Origin: Streptomyces violaceusniger Tu 4113 | Lineage (GTDB): Bacteria > Actinomycetota > Actinomycetes > Streptomycetales > Streptomycetaceae | Assembly (NCBI RefSeq): GCF_000147815.2 | Contig: NC_015957.1 | Span: 3,720,001 to 3,784,000 of the forward strand | Direction of reading: 5' to 3' | Length of the DNA stretch: 64,000 nucleotides | Shown: one piece after another, positions 18,760 through 26,321 of the stretch | Numbering within the stretch: the first letter of the stretch is position 1 | Layout of the letters: each line of letters begins with the position of its first letter | Translations under genes and position numbers: made by a program | Notes under the pieces: model-generated | Databases searched by the model: none | What the model was told of the DNA's origin: nothing | Seen by the model: the letters and a program-made list of their open reading frames with translations, nothing else

Positions 18760-19626
18760 TCAATGCTCCTTACGCAGTTCGGCCAGGATGGTGCTGGAGT
18801 CGCCGATCCGCTCGGCCTGGACCGCCATCCGGTCCAGGACCTCGAGATAGGCGACGACTTCGGCCGGCTTGTCCACATAGACCGCCCCGGTGAGGCTCTC
18901 GGTGTAGACGACGTCCGGCAGTTCGGAGAATCCGAAGCGGAAGTAGTGGAAGGGGCCGAAGGCTCCGGGGTGCGGCCCCGCCGAGAACCGCATGATCTGC
19001 AGCCTGACCTTGGGAATCTCCAAGGTGTCGATCAAGTGGTCGATCTGGTCGCGCATCACCTGCGCGCCGCCCACGGGGCGGCGCAGCACCGTTTCGTCGA
19101 GGATGGCCCAGATGGTCGGCGCGTCCGGCTTGGTGAGCAGGTCCTGGCGCTGGACGCGCAGGGCGATCCGGCGCTCCAGCTCCTCCTCGGTGTCCCGGGG
19201 GAAGCCCATGCGCAGTACCGCTCGGGCGTAGTCCTCAGTCTGGAGCAGCCCGGGGACGTAGTGGGGCTCGTACGCCCGAATGACGGTGGCCTCACTCTCC
19301 AGGCTGACGTAAGCACTGAACCAGTCCGGAAGCACATCGCGGAACTGATGCCACCAGCCCGGCTGGTTGGCCTCCCGTGCCAGGGCGAGGAAGTCCTCCA
19401 TCTCCGGGCCGCGGACGCCGTAGTTCCGCAGCAGCTCCTTGAGATACGGAATCTTGAGACCGACTTCCGCCTTTTCCATCCTGCGCACGGTCAACGGGGT
19501 GACCTCGATGGCTTTCGCGGCTTCCTCGAACGACACCTTCGCCCGCTCGCGCAGATGCCGCAGACGCTTGCCGAGGACTCTGCGCAAGACGGTGGGGGCG
19601 GCGCCGGCCGGCCGTGCCTCGCTCAC
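18760..19626 (-). CDS. XRE family regulator with Scr1-type (DUF5753) C-terminal domain
   Basis: 288 residues. N-terminal helix-turn-helix at about residues 18-70 (LGKRLRHLRERAKVSFEEAAKAI, VTPLTVRRMEKAEVGLKIPYL), followed by the DUF5753 domain (EPHYVPGLLQTEDYARAVL, RVQRQDLL, LDETVLRRPVGG, VRLQIMRF). GTG 19626 has GGGAGG 6 bases upstream. Forms an operon with the DUF397 gene. Such pairs control development or secondary metabolism in Streptomyces. The divergent promoter region contains two inverted repeats. Confidence 0.9.
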   Translation of the reverse strand: MSEARPAGAAPTVLRRVLGKRLRHLRERAKVSFEEAAKAIEVTPLTVRRMEKAEVGLKIPYLKELLRNYGVRGPEMEDFLALAREANQPGWWHQFRDVLPDWFSAYVSLESEATVIRAYEPHYVPGLLQTEDYARAVLRMGFPRDTEEELERRIALRVQRQDLLTKPDAPTIWAILDETVLRRPVGGAQVMRDQIDHLIDTLEIPKVRLQIMRFSAGPHPGAFGPFHYFRFGFSELPDVVYTESLTGAVYVDKPAEVVAYLEVLDRMAVQAERIGDSSTILAELRKEH

Positions 19627-19691
19627 GTCCGCCTCCCGGAGGAATGGCTGTCATATGCCTGCACAGTGTGCCACGCGATGGATGACACTGA

Positions 19692-19723
19692 CAGAGCGAG
19701 CGAATCGCTCTGAAATTATCAGA
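19692..19723. promoter_or_regulatory. Two overlapping inverted repeats in the XRE/NsdA-like divergent region
   Basis: CAGAGCGA (19692-19699) and TCGCTCTG (19705-19712) form a perfect 8-bp dyad. TCTGA (19709-19713) and TCAGA (19719-19723) form a second one overlapping its right arm. On the minus strand GATAAT in the second dyad resembles a -10 for the XRE gene. The whole gap 19627-19903 holds no gene. Confidence 0.5.
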
Positions 19724-19903
19724 ACGAAGGTTGCGGGGTGATGGCTTCGCCACGCATAGTGAGCACGTGACCCATCTCACCCTCTATGGCGAGGGCTCCC
19801 AACCACCCATGTCCACAACGTCGTTGAGGTGCCCGGCCGGCAGGTCGGCGCCGCACGATGGGGAACCCGCAGACCGCCGTGGCACGAAACAGGGACGGTC
19901 ACG

Positions 19904-21307
19904 GTGACGCATCACGCACAGCAGGTAAGCGGGCGCCAAGGCGCCGTGACCAACGTCGGGTTGGCCGCGGCGCTGAAGGAATCCGGATGCTCCTACGCCT
20001 CATTGGCCCTGCGGGTCAACGAACTGGGCCGTAGGCAGGGACGCGAGTCGAACTACGACAAGGCGTCCGTCACCCGCTGGCTGCAAGGCGGACAGCCGCG
20101 TGGCACCACGCCGGAGCTGATCGCCGCCGTGCTCTCCCACCGGCTCGGCAGGCCCGTGGCCCCCGCCGAGCTGGGGTTCATCTCCGACAGACAGCGTCCG
20201 GTCGTAGCCCGGGCGCTGGCCTACCGGGAGGACGTAGCAGAAACCTTGCACACGCTCGCCGAACTCGGCTCCACCGACATATCCCGCCGCAGCCTGCTGG
20301 GCGCGGTGCCCTTCGTCGCCGGCGCACTGGTGACCCCGCAGCGCGAATGGCTGCTGTGGCTGGTCGAGAACCAGGACCCCGCCCGGCTCGCACCCGCGGC
20401 CGAAGGCGGCCGCGTCGAACAGGTCCATGCGGCGATCAACATGTTCGACGAGATGGACAATCGCTTCGGCGGCGGCCAGGTCCGCGCCAGCATCGTGCTC
20501 TATCTGTCGACCGAGGTCGTCCCCATGCTCCAGCAGCGCGGCGCGCCCCCGCAGGAGCGGCGCCAGCTCTTCACCGCCGCGGCCAAGCTGGCCGCGATGG
20601 CCGGCTGGAGCAGCTATGACAACGCCGAATACGGCCTGGCCCAGCGCTATATGACCCAGGCGCTGCGGCTGTGCGCCGAGGGCGGCGACCGGGTCCTGGG
20701 CGGTCAGATCCTGGCCGGCCTGTCCCATCTGGCGACCAACCTGGGCCAGCCCGAGGCGGGGGTCGAGCTGGCCCGGGTCGGTGTCGCCACGGCCAAGCAC
20801 GCCGGAAGCCCGCTCGGGCTGATGCGGCTGCACGCCATGGCCGCCCGGGGCTACGCCGCCCTGGACCAGCCCCGGGAGGCGTCCAAGTCGCTGCGCGCGG
20901 CCGACGCCCAACTGGAGGCCAGCCAGGGCTCCGAGCAGGAATCGCCCTGGGTGCGCTTCCTCGACCACCACTATCTGGCGGCCGAGGCGGCGTTGTGCTT
21001 CCGCGACCTGGGCAACGCCACCGAGGCCGAGCACGCTGCCGCCGAATCCGTGCGCGCCAACGCCGACCGGCGCCGGCGCCAGGCCATCAGCAGATCCGTG
21101 CTGGCGACGTCCTATCTCCAGCAGAACCGGCTGGACGAGGCCGTCGGCACCGCGGGGGAGGCGCTGGACACGCTCAGCGGGGTGCACAGCGAGCGCTCGA
21201 TCCAGGCGCTGCGCGACTTCCGCACCCGGCTGCGGCCGCACCGCGGGGAGCCCATGGTCCGGGACTTCGAGCAGCGCTCCCGGACGGTGCTCGGCGTGGC
21301 CGCCTGA
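19904..21307 (+). CDS. NsdA-like TPR transcriptional regulator
   Basis: 467 residues, helical throughout. The opening (AVTNVGLAAALKESGCSYASLALRVNELGRRQG then YDKASVTRWLQGGQPRG) is the winged/HTH-like start seen in Streptomyces NsdA and related regulators, followed by a long alpha-helical tetratricopeptide-like array (LSHLATNLGQPEAGVELARVG, MAARGYAALDQPREASKSLR, ATSYLQQNRLDEAVGTAGEAL). NsdA in S. coelicolor represses sporulation and antibiotic production. Several paralogues occur per genome, so this is family-level only. GTG 19904 has AGGGA 8 bases upstream. Divergent from the XRE/DUF397 operon. Confidence 0.75.
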   Translation: MTHHAQQVSGRQGAVTNVGLAAALKESGCSYASLALRVNELGRRQGRESNYDKASVTRWLQGGQPRGTTPELIAAVLSHRLGRPVAPAELGFISDRQRPVVARALAYREDVAETLHTLAELGSTDISRRSLLGAVPFVAGALVTPQREWLLWLVENQDPARLAPAAEGGRVEQVHAAINMFDEMDNRFGGGQVRASIVLYLSTEVVPMLQQRGAPPQERRQLFTAAAKLAAMAGWSSYDNAEYGLAQRYMTQALRLCAEGGDRVLGGQILAGLSHLATNLGQPEAGVELARVGVATAKHAGSPLGLMRLHAMAARGYAALDQPREASKSLRAADAQLEASQGSEQESPWVRFLDHHYLAAEAALCFRDLGNATEAEHAAAESVRANADRRRRQAISRSVLATSYLQQNRLDEAVGTAGEALDTLSGVHSERSIQALRDFRTRLRPHRGEPMVRDFEQRSRTVLGVAA

Positions 21308-21355
21308 GGCTCCGGGCCCCGGGGCTTCGCCCCGCCCGGTGCCTCGGCGAAGTCT

Positions 21356-21380
21356 CCGGCCGCTCCGTGTGAGCGGCCGG
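21356..21380. terminator. Perfect 10-bp hairpin between convergent genes
   Basis: CCGGCCGCTC (21356-21365) pairs with GAGCGGCCGG (21371-21380) around a 5-base loop. A smaller dyad CGGGGC-TTC-GCCCCG lies at 21320-21334. Together they separate the NsdA-like gene (ends 21307) from the convergent SDR gene (ends 21423). Confidence 0.7.
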
Positions 21381-21422
21381 TGACGTGTCCGGAGCGCCTC
21401 CGCTCGGGGGAGCGCCGGGGGG

Positions 21423-22247
21423 TCAATACCCTCCCGGCGTGGGGGCGTTCTGGGCTCGGTCGACGGGCAGATGCGCACCCGAGACCCCGCTCGAGGCGTC
21501 CGAGAGCAGGAACGCCACGACCTGGGCGACCTCCCGCGGGGTGACCAGTTCACCGTGTGGCAGCTCGGCCGTGAACCGGGCGTATGCCTCGGGCGCTTCG
21601 GTGCGCATCCGGTCCCACCGCTTCCCGGGGATCAGCATGGACCCAGGGGAGACGGCGTTCACCCGGATCCCGACCGGGCCCAGCTCACGGGCGAGCGAGG
21701 CCGCGAGATGGATCTGGGCGGCCTTGGCCGCCCCGTACTGCGCCTGGGGTCCCGGCTTCCAGCCGGAGATGGAGGCGATCACCACCACGGAGCCGCCGCC
21801 CGCGCGGCGCAGATGCGGCACCGCGGCCTTCACCAGCCGTGCCGTATGACCCACGTTCATCTCCCAGGTCAGCGACCAGTCCTGGGGGCCGGCGTCCTCG
21901 ATGCCGCGGCCGCGGGCGCCACCGGCGCAGGCCACCACGCCGTCAAGACCGCTGAAACGTATCCCCGCCGCATCGACGAATTCCTCCAGCAGCCCCGGCT
22001 CGGTGACATCCAGCGCACGGGTGAACAACTCCCCGTGGCCCTCGGCGCTCAGGGACGCCGTGAGGGACCGCAGATCCTCCGGTGTCCGCGCACACGTGGC
22101 CAATCGCGCCCCACCGGCGGCCAATAGCCGTACGATCTGTTCACCCAGCCCCCGGGAGCCCCCGGTCACCAGGACCCGTTTGGCGTCCACACCGGACCGC
22201 TGCCCCGGGCCGAGCCGCCCCTCGCGGCCGTCGCTCACGCTTGCCAC
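21423..22247 (-). CDS. Short-chain dehydrogenase/reductase
   Basis: Classical SDR: nucleotide motif VTGGSRGLGEQI, structural motif VACAGGARG, catalytic Ser in ASISG and Tyr-x3-Lys in YGAAKAAQ, then VNAVSPGSMLIPGKRW. The substrate is unknown. The C-terminus (ASSGVSGAHLPVDRAQNAPTPGGY) resembles gluconate-5-dehydrogenase-like or FabG-like ends. GTG 22247 is listed; GTG 22238 (three codons later) is equally possible, neither having a good ribosome site. Confidence 0.88.
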   Translation of the reverse strand: MASVSDGREGRLGPGQRSGVDAKRVLVTGGSRGLGEQIVRLLAAGGARLATCARTPEDLRSLTASLSAEGHGELFTRALDVTEPGLLEEFVDAAGIRFSGLDGVVACAGGARGRGIEDAGPQDWSLTWEMNVGHTARLVKAAVPHLRRAGGGSVVVIASISGWKPGPQAQYGAAKAAQIHLAASLARELGPVGIRVNAVSPGSMLIPGKRWDRMRTEAPEAYARFTAELPHGELVTPREVAQVVAFLLSDASSGVSGAHLPVDRAQNAPTPGGY

Positions 22248-22385
22248 GTCCGGACCGTACAGCCCGAACCACTACGCCCGTACAACCGGACAACCCCCAT
22301 GCCCTCTCGCCCACCGGCCGGTCCAACCGTTTGTCTACATGAACGGCGACCGACGGCGCTTTGCGCTGCCTTCGAAGGAGGAACC

Positions 22386-22652
22386 ATGCCGGTATCCGGC
22401 ACTCACCGCGACCGGGCCGTCTCCGTCCGGGGCAGCTTGTCCAGGCGGGTCGGGTGGGGTGTGCGCACCACCTGTCACCAGCTCAGATGCCAGGCGGTCG
22501 GTCGCCAGAATGCGCTTACCCGCTCATCGGAGCATCAATCACTCCATGGGCCCGTATGCCACCACAGCCCACAGACCGACGAGGAGCGTGAGGACCGACA
22601 CCGTGAGCCGATCCTTTCCAGGACTGTCGCACAGGCCGGCGTCGGCCGATGA
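22386..22652 (+). CDS. Possible small ORF with a strong ribosome site (88 residues)
   Basis: The 418-base stretch 22248-22665 has no recognisable gene, but ATG 22386 is preceded by GAAGGAGG at 5 bases, one of the best ribosome sites in the window. The frame runs to TGA at 22652, 13 bases before the ATP-binding protein gene. The product is Arg/Ser/His-rich and matches nothing I know. Third-position GC is visibly lower than in neighbouring genes, especially in its second half, so it may be a decayed gene, a leader peptide or a chance ORF. Confidence 0.3.
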   Translation: MPVSGTHRDRAVSVRGSLSRRVGWGVRTTCHQLRCQAVGRQNALTRSSEHQSLHGPVCHHSPQTDEEREDRHREPILSRTVAQAGVGR

Positions 22653-22665
22653 GGAGAGCGAGACG

Positions 22666-23274
22666 ATGGGCGCGAGCCATGGCATCGCGGTCTCCACGGA
22701 CCGCCCGCGAACCGATCCGGTTACCCGGTCGCGAACTGATCCGCTTACCGGGCCTCGAACCGATCCGGTTACCGGGCCGGGAGCCGATCCGGTTACCGCG
22801 CCGGCCGCCGCGGCGATCCCCGTCCCCTGCGCCGGAGGGGAGAGGACGGTGATCCCGCTGGACACCCGCCGGCTCTTCCGGGCGGAGTTCCCCGCCCTTC
22901 CCGACCGCGCCGCCGCCGTACGCCGGATGGTCGCCGGGCATCTGCGCGACTGGCGGCTCGGCGCGATCGTGGACCATGTCGTCCTCGCCACCAACGAACT
23001 GTTCGCCAACGCCGTGGAGCACGGCAGCTCCGGCCCCGCCGACACCGTCACCATCACCGTCTCGCTGGAACGCTTCGGCCGTGAGCTGCGCGTGGAGGTG
23101 GCCGACGGCTCGCCCGTGATCCCGGTCGCCCGCAAGCCGGAGCCGACCGAGGAGTCCGGACGAGGGCTGGCCATCGTCGAGGACCTGGCCCTCGACTGGG
23201 GCACCGAGCCGCCCGCCCCCGGAGCCCGGGGGAAGAAGGTGTGGTTCACCCTGCCCCTGGTGGCCACCTCATGA
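22666..23274 (+). CDS. ATP-binding protein of the RsbW/anti-sigma kinase (HATPase) type
   Basis: 202 residues. After a repetitive N-terminus (about residues 12-50), a GHKL-type domain: FPALPDRAAAVRRMVAGHLRDW, N-box LATNELFANAVEHG, and the G-box part ESGRGLAIVEDLALDWG. Such single-domain ATPases in Streptomyces are anti-sigma-like kinases acting on STAS or sigma partners; no partner is encoded next to it. ATG 22666 with GAGGAGA about 9 bases upstream. The next gene starts in an ATGA overlap. Confidence 0.85.
   Translation: MGASHGIAVSTDRPRTDPVTRSRTDPLTGPRTDPVTGPGADPVTAPAAAAIPVPCAGGERTVIPLDTRRLFRAEFPALPDRAAAVRRMVAGHLRDWRLGAIVDHVVLATNELFANAVEHGSSGPADTVTITVSLERFGRELRVEVADGSPVIPVARKPEPTEESGRGLAIVEDLALDWGTEPPAPGARGKKVWFTLPLVATS
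22708..22800. repeat. Four 24-bp tandem repeats coding for an 8-residue unit
   Basis: GATCCG recurs at 22714, 22738, 22762 and 22786, exactly 24 bases apart. In frame this gives DPVTRSRT, DPLTGPRT, DPVTGPGA and DPVTAPAA at the N-terminus of the ATP-binding protein. A consensus such as CGAACCGATCCGGTTACC is shared. Copy number may vary between strains. Confidence 0.85.
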
Positions 23275-23783
23275 ACGCGGGGGCGCGCGGTGACCGCCGG
23301 ATGCGGGTCACCGTGGAGACCGACGCGGCCGAATGGCTGCTGGCCGCGAGCGACGACCCCGGGCGGGTGCGGCTGCAGTGGGCCAGCGGCACCGGCCTCG
23401 CCGATCTGCCGGTGGGCCCCGTCTTCGACCTGGTGCGGATGTGCGACGACATCGGCACCGCGGTGATCCAGGCGCTTCGGCGGCGCGACGCGGCGGGACC
23501 GGTGATGCTCGCCACCGCCAGCCATGTGCTCTCCTTCCTCGTGCCGCCCGGATCGGCGGCCGAGTGGAAGGGCTGGCTGGCCGGGACGGCGTACGCGCGC
23601 CGCCGCGCAGTGGCCGCGGCGGGGCCCGGCCGGGTGCTGCGCTGCCCCAGGCCCGGCTGTGTCCGGCAGGGCCATGTGTGGCTGATCCGGCCCGGCGGCC
23701 CGCTCACCGACAGCCGTACTCTGCGCACCGCCCTGGAGGAGGCCATCGACCGGCCCGGCCTCCCGGATGTGCTGTTCCGCTAG
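23271..23783 (+). CDS. Conserved hypothetical protein, partner of the ATP-binding protein
   Basis: 170 residues. The ATG overlaps the stop of the ATP-binding gene (ATGA), so the two are translationally coupled. The sequence begins with a beta-rich part (MRVTVETDAAEWLLAASDD), then GPVFDLVRMCDDIGTAV, FLVPPGSAAEWKGWLAG and two cysteines in LRCPRPGCVRQGHVWL that could bind metal. I do not recognise a named family; position suggests a regulator or target of the upstream anti-sigma-type kinase. Confidence 0.75.
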   Translation: MNAGARGDRRMRVTVETDAAEWLLAASDDPGRVRLQWASGTGLADLPVGPVFDLVRMCDDIGTAVIQALRRRDAAGPVMLATASHVLSFLVPPGSAAEWKGWLAGTAYARRRAVAAAGPGRVLRCPRPGCVRQGHVWLIRPGGPLTDSRTLRTALEEAIDRPGLPDVLFR

Positions 23784-23800
23784 GCGATGTGCTGTTCCGC
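23766..23800. repeat. 15-bp direct repeat flanking a stop codon
   Basis: GATGTGCTGTTCCGC at 23766-23780 is repeated at 23786-23800, on either side of the TAG stop (23781-23783) of the hypothetical gene. It looks like a small tandem duplication of the gene end. Confidence 0.75.
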
Positions 23801-24974
23801 CAGGCCCTGTCCGGTGGGCCTCGGCGCCTGTTGACGTCGGCGACGGACGCCGCGGGCCCCTGACGGTCCGCCGGACAGCGGGCCGGGCCCAGGGCCTGTC
23901 GTTCGGATCAGGCCGGGCTCGCGGGGTCTGGCACGCGCATCTGCGGCGTTGTCGTCACTCGCCGACGCTCCGCGTCGACTCCCTCCTCCGTCTTGCGGCC
24001 GCACGCTCCCCCAGCTACCGCTGGGTGGTACCCCCTGACCCCGCTCCCTGATCCGGCCTGATCCAAACGACAGACCCTGGACGGCGGGCGCCGGGGCGAA
24101 AGCGGCGGGATGCGCCTCGGTGAAGGCGGCGCGGTGTGCCTCGGCGAAGGCGCGGAAGGAGCGGGGAGCGCGCCCCGTGACCCGCTGGACGGTGTCGGTC
24201 GTCCGGTCCTCCGCGCCGTGCCGGATGTCCTCGTCGAGCCCGGCGAGCACCGCGGCGAACTCCGCCGGGATCCCTATCGCCTTCAGCCGCTCCCGCAACT
24301 CCCCGGCCTCCACCGCGACATGGCGGGCCGGCCGCCCGGAGACCTCTGTCACCATGTGCGCCGCCTCCGCGTAGCCGAGCGCCTCGGGACCGGTGATGAC
24401 GTGGTCCGTGTTGTGCGGGCGGTCGTCCAGCAGGGCCCGGGTGGCGACTGCGGCGATATCCGTCGCGTCGACGAAGGCCACCTTGCCGTCCCCGGTGGCG
24501 GTGACGATCTCGCCGTCGCCGCGGATGGCATGGGCCACCGCATGGTCACCGGTGAAGTTCTGCATGAACCACGAGGGCCGCAGCACCGCCCACTCCGGAA
24601 CGGTCTCCTTCACCAGCGTATGCAGTGCGCCGAGGCCCGTGGGCGCTTCGGGGACCGCGGAGGAGCTCAGCAGCACCACCCGTCGTACGCCCTGGGCGAC
24701 AGCGGTGTTCAGGAACGGCTCGACCACGGGCCGCGGCTCGGCCACCCCCAGGGGGCGAGACGAGATAGATCCGCTCCACGCCGTTCAGCGCCGTTGCATA
24801 GCCGGCCGGGTCGTGCCAGTCGAACCGGACGGCCTCGCCCGCCTCGGCCGCTGCCGCGGACTCGGGCCGCCGGGTGGCGGCCAGCGCCCGCGCGCCCTGT
24901 GCGCGCACCATCCGCAGCACCTTGGAACCGGTGTTCCCGGTGGCGCCGAGGACCAGAACAGTGGGTTCAGCCAT
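23780..24974 (-). pseudogene. NmrA/NAD(P)-binding family gene, frameshifted and with an element-derived 3' tail
   Basis: The N-terminal frame from ATG 24974 (VLVLGATGNTGSKVLRMVRAQG ... YATALNGVERIYLVSPPG) and the next frame (VAEPRPVVEPFLNTAVAQGVRRVVLLSSS ... FVDATDIAAVATRALL) are the two parts of one NmrA-type reductase. The break is in CCCCCTGGGGG (minus strand) at 24745-24755; one base fewer in either run restores YLVSPPGVAEPRP or YLVSPLGVAEPRP. It is either a true +1 frameshift or a homopolymer sequencing error. The frame then continues past the normal end (AFAEAHRAAF) through a 192-bp MITE-like element, adding about 65 foreign residues, and stops at 23780. ATG 24974 has AGGAGGA 8 bases upstream and overlaps the SnoaL stop by 8 bases. 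Confidence 0.8.
23889..24080. mobile_element. MITE-like element, 192 bp, with 28-bp terminal inverted repeats
   Basis: The ends 23889-23916 and 24053-24080 are inverted repeats matching at 26 of 28 positions; both begin CCAGGG and contain CTGTCGTT and GGATCAGGCCGG. The interior has no coding capacity of its own but includes phrases I recall as scattered repeats in many Streptomyces genomes (around CGGCGTTGTCGTCACTCGCC, GCTACCGCTGGGTGGTACCC). No transposase is present and no obvious target duplication is visible. It sits at the 3' end of the NmrA gene and supplies its last codons. Confidence 0.75.
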
Positions 24975-25389
24975 TGGTCCGGTCCTCCTCGGCACCGAAG
25001 CTGACCTCGCTGAGCATCAGCGGGTTCCAGTAGTCGCGGTACGAGGCGATCTCGCCGTCCCGGACGGTGATGACGGCGATGTACGAGGGGCGGAGCGGGC
25101 GGCCGGACGAGACGGCCACGGCGTCCATCGAGAACTCCACGATCAGCACCTCGGGGTCCTCGGTGCGGTGGATGACCTGATGCGCGACGGCGCGCAGATC
25201 GATGTGGTCGGCGTAGTCCCGCACGTATTCGCGCACGGCCTCACGCCCTTCCAGCAGACGCGGCCGGCCGGCCGGGGCGAAGGGGAACTCCATGGTGCCG
25301 TCGACGGCCCACAGGTTCGCGAATCCCATCATGTCGTGGTCGAGCAGCAGTTCCTTCGCCCGCTCGAACACCTTGATGCGGTCATCCAT
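24967..25389 (-). CDS. SnoaL-like / nuclear transport factor 2-fold protein
   Basis: 140 residues with the SnoaL-like pattern: VFERAKELLLDHDMMGFANLW, GTMEFPFAPAGRPRLLEGREAVREYV, IAVITVRDGEIASYRDYWNPL. The family includes polyketide cyclases and ketosteroid isomerase-like enzymes, as well as many of unknown role. ATG 25389 has AAGGAA about 7 bases upstream. First gene of an operon with the NmrA gene, the usual pair in small oxidative or detoxification cassettes, and controlled in all likelihood by the divergent TetR protein. Confidence 0.87.
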   Translation of the reverse strand: MDDRIKVFERAKELLLDHDMMGFANLWAVDGTMEFPFAPAGRPRLLEGREAVREYVRDYADHIDLRAVAHQVIHRTEDPEVLIVEFSMDAVAVSSGRPLRPSYIAVITVRDGEIASYRDYWNPLMLSEVSFGAEEDRTNG

Positions 25390-25427
25390 GACGTACTTCC
25401 TTCTCGCAGGGTGATGCCACAGCCAAC

Positions 25428-25479
25428 GGACGGAACGGTACCGTCCCGTCCGCACATGATAGAACGAGACGGTACCGTC
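25428..25479. promoter_or_regulatory. Twin TetR operators centred on GGTACC
   Basis: The 24 bases 25428-25451 form a palindrome with a single mismatched pair: arms GGACGG and CCGTCC around ACGGTACCGT. A second palindrome, GACGGTACCGTC, is perfect at 25468-25479. Their centres are 34 bases apart. They fill the 115-base gap between the SnoaL operon and the divergent TetR gene. Confidence 0.85.
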
Positions 25480-25504
25480 CTGTCCATCTGTTAACCTTGA
25501 GGCC

Positions 25505-26116
25505 ATGTCGGACACCAACCGGCGCCCCCCGAGCGGCGCCGCCACCCTGCGCGCGGACAAGACCGCCGCCATCGCCGAGGCCGTTCTGGACGAGCTCGCC
25601 GAGCACGGATACGGCCGGCTGTCGATGGAGGCCGTGGCCAAGCGGGCCGGAGTGGGCAAGAGCGCCCTGTACCGGCGGTGGCCTTCCAAGCAGCGGATGG
25701 TCATCGCGGTCGTGTCGGAGCTGAGCGTCGCCCTGGTCGAGGAGCCCGACACCGGATCCCTGCGCGGCGATGTGCTGGCCGCGCTTCATCTGGTCGCCGA
25801 CTGGCTGACCCATCCGCGGTTCTCGCGGATCCTGCCGGACCTGATCGCCGAGGCGCAGCGGGACGAGGAGCTGTTCCAGGCCCTCGCCCGCTGCGTCGGC
25901 GAGCCGCGGCGCGCCCGCGCCATCGGCATGCTGGACCGGGCGACCGAGCGCGGTGAGCTGCCGCGGGACCTCGACCGCGAGCTGGCGCTCGATCTGCTCG
26001 GCGGGCTGGTCTACTGGCGCGTCTCGGCCCGTGGGGCGGCCCTGGAGCCCGGCTACTTCGAGCGCGCCGCCGATATGGCGCTGCGGGCCCTGGGTGCCCG
26101 GCCGCTCGGGGCCTGA
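25505..26116 (+). CDS. TetR family transcriptional regulator
   Basis: 203 residues, N-terminal HTH (AIAEAVLDELAEHGYGRLSMEAVAKRAGVGKSALYRRWPSKQRMVIAVV) with the C-terminal TetR_C domain (HPRFSRILPDLIAEAQRDEELFQAL). ATG 25505. Divergent from the SnoaL-NmrA operon, with two strong GGTACC-centred palindromes in between, so it is expected to repress itself and that operon. A gene-free stretch of about 200 bases follows, with a hairpin. Confidence 0.9.
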   Translation: MSDTNRRPPSGAATLRADKTAAIAEAVLDELAEHGYGRLSMEAVAKRAGVGKSALYRRWPSKQRMVIAVVSELSVALVEEPDTGSLRGDVLAALHLVADWLTHPRFSRILPDLIAEAQRDEELFQALARCVGEPRRARAIGMLDRATERGELPRDLDRELALDLLGGLVYWRVSARGAALEPGYFERAADMALRALGARPLGA

Positions 26117-26162
26117 CGGCCGGGGCGGGGCCGAGGGACGTACGGGACGCCAAGTGGCGGGA

Positions 26163-26191
26163 CGCCAAGGCGGCGGGGCGCCACCTTGGCG
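26163..26191 (+). terminator. Hairpin downstream of the TetR gene
   Basis: CGCCAAGG (26163-26170) pairs with CCTTGGCG (26184-26191), followed by a pyrimidine-rich run (CTCCTTCTCC). It lies about 50 bases after the TetR stop and before the metacaspase gene. Confidence 0.45.
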
Positions 26192-26321
26192 GGGCTCCTT
26201 CTCCACCGGGCGTCTCCTCCGGATGGGCCGGAGAACAGGGCATGGCGGTGCGCGGCCCCGCATCATCGCTTAGTGACGAGCGGTGGTGAGCCGCCGCGCG
26301 TCCTCGACCCTAGGAGCCCCC

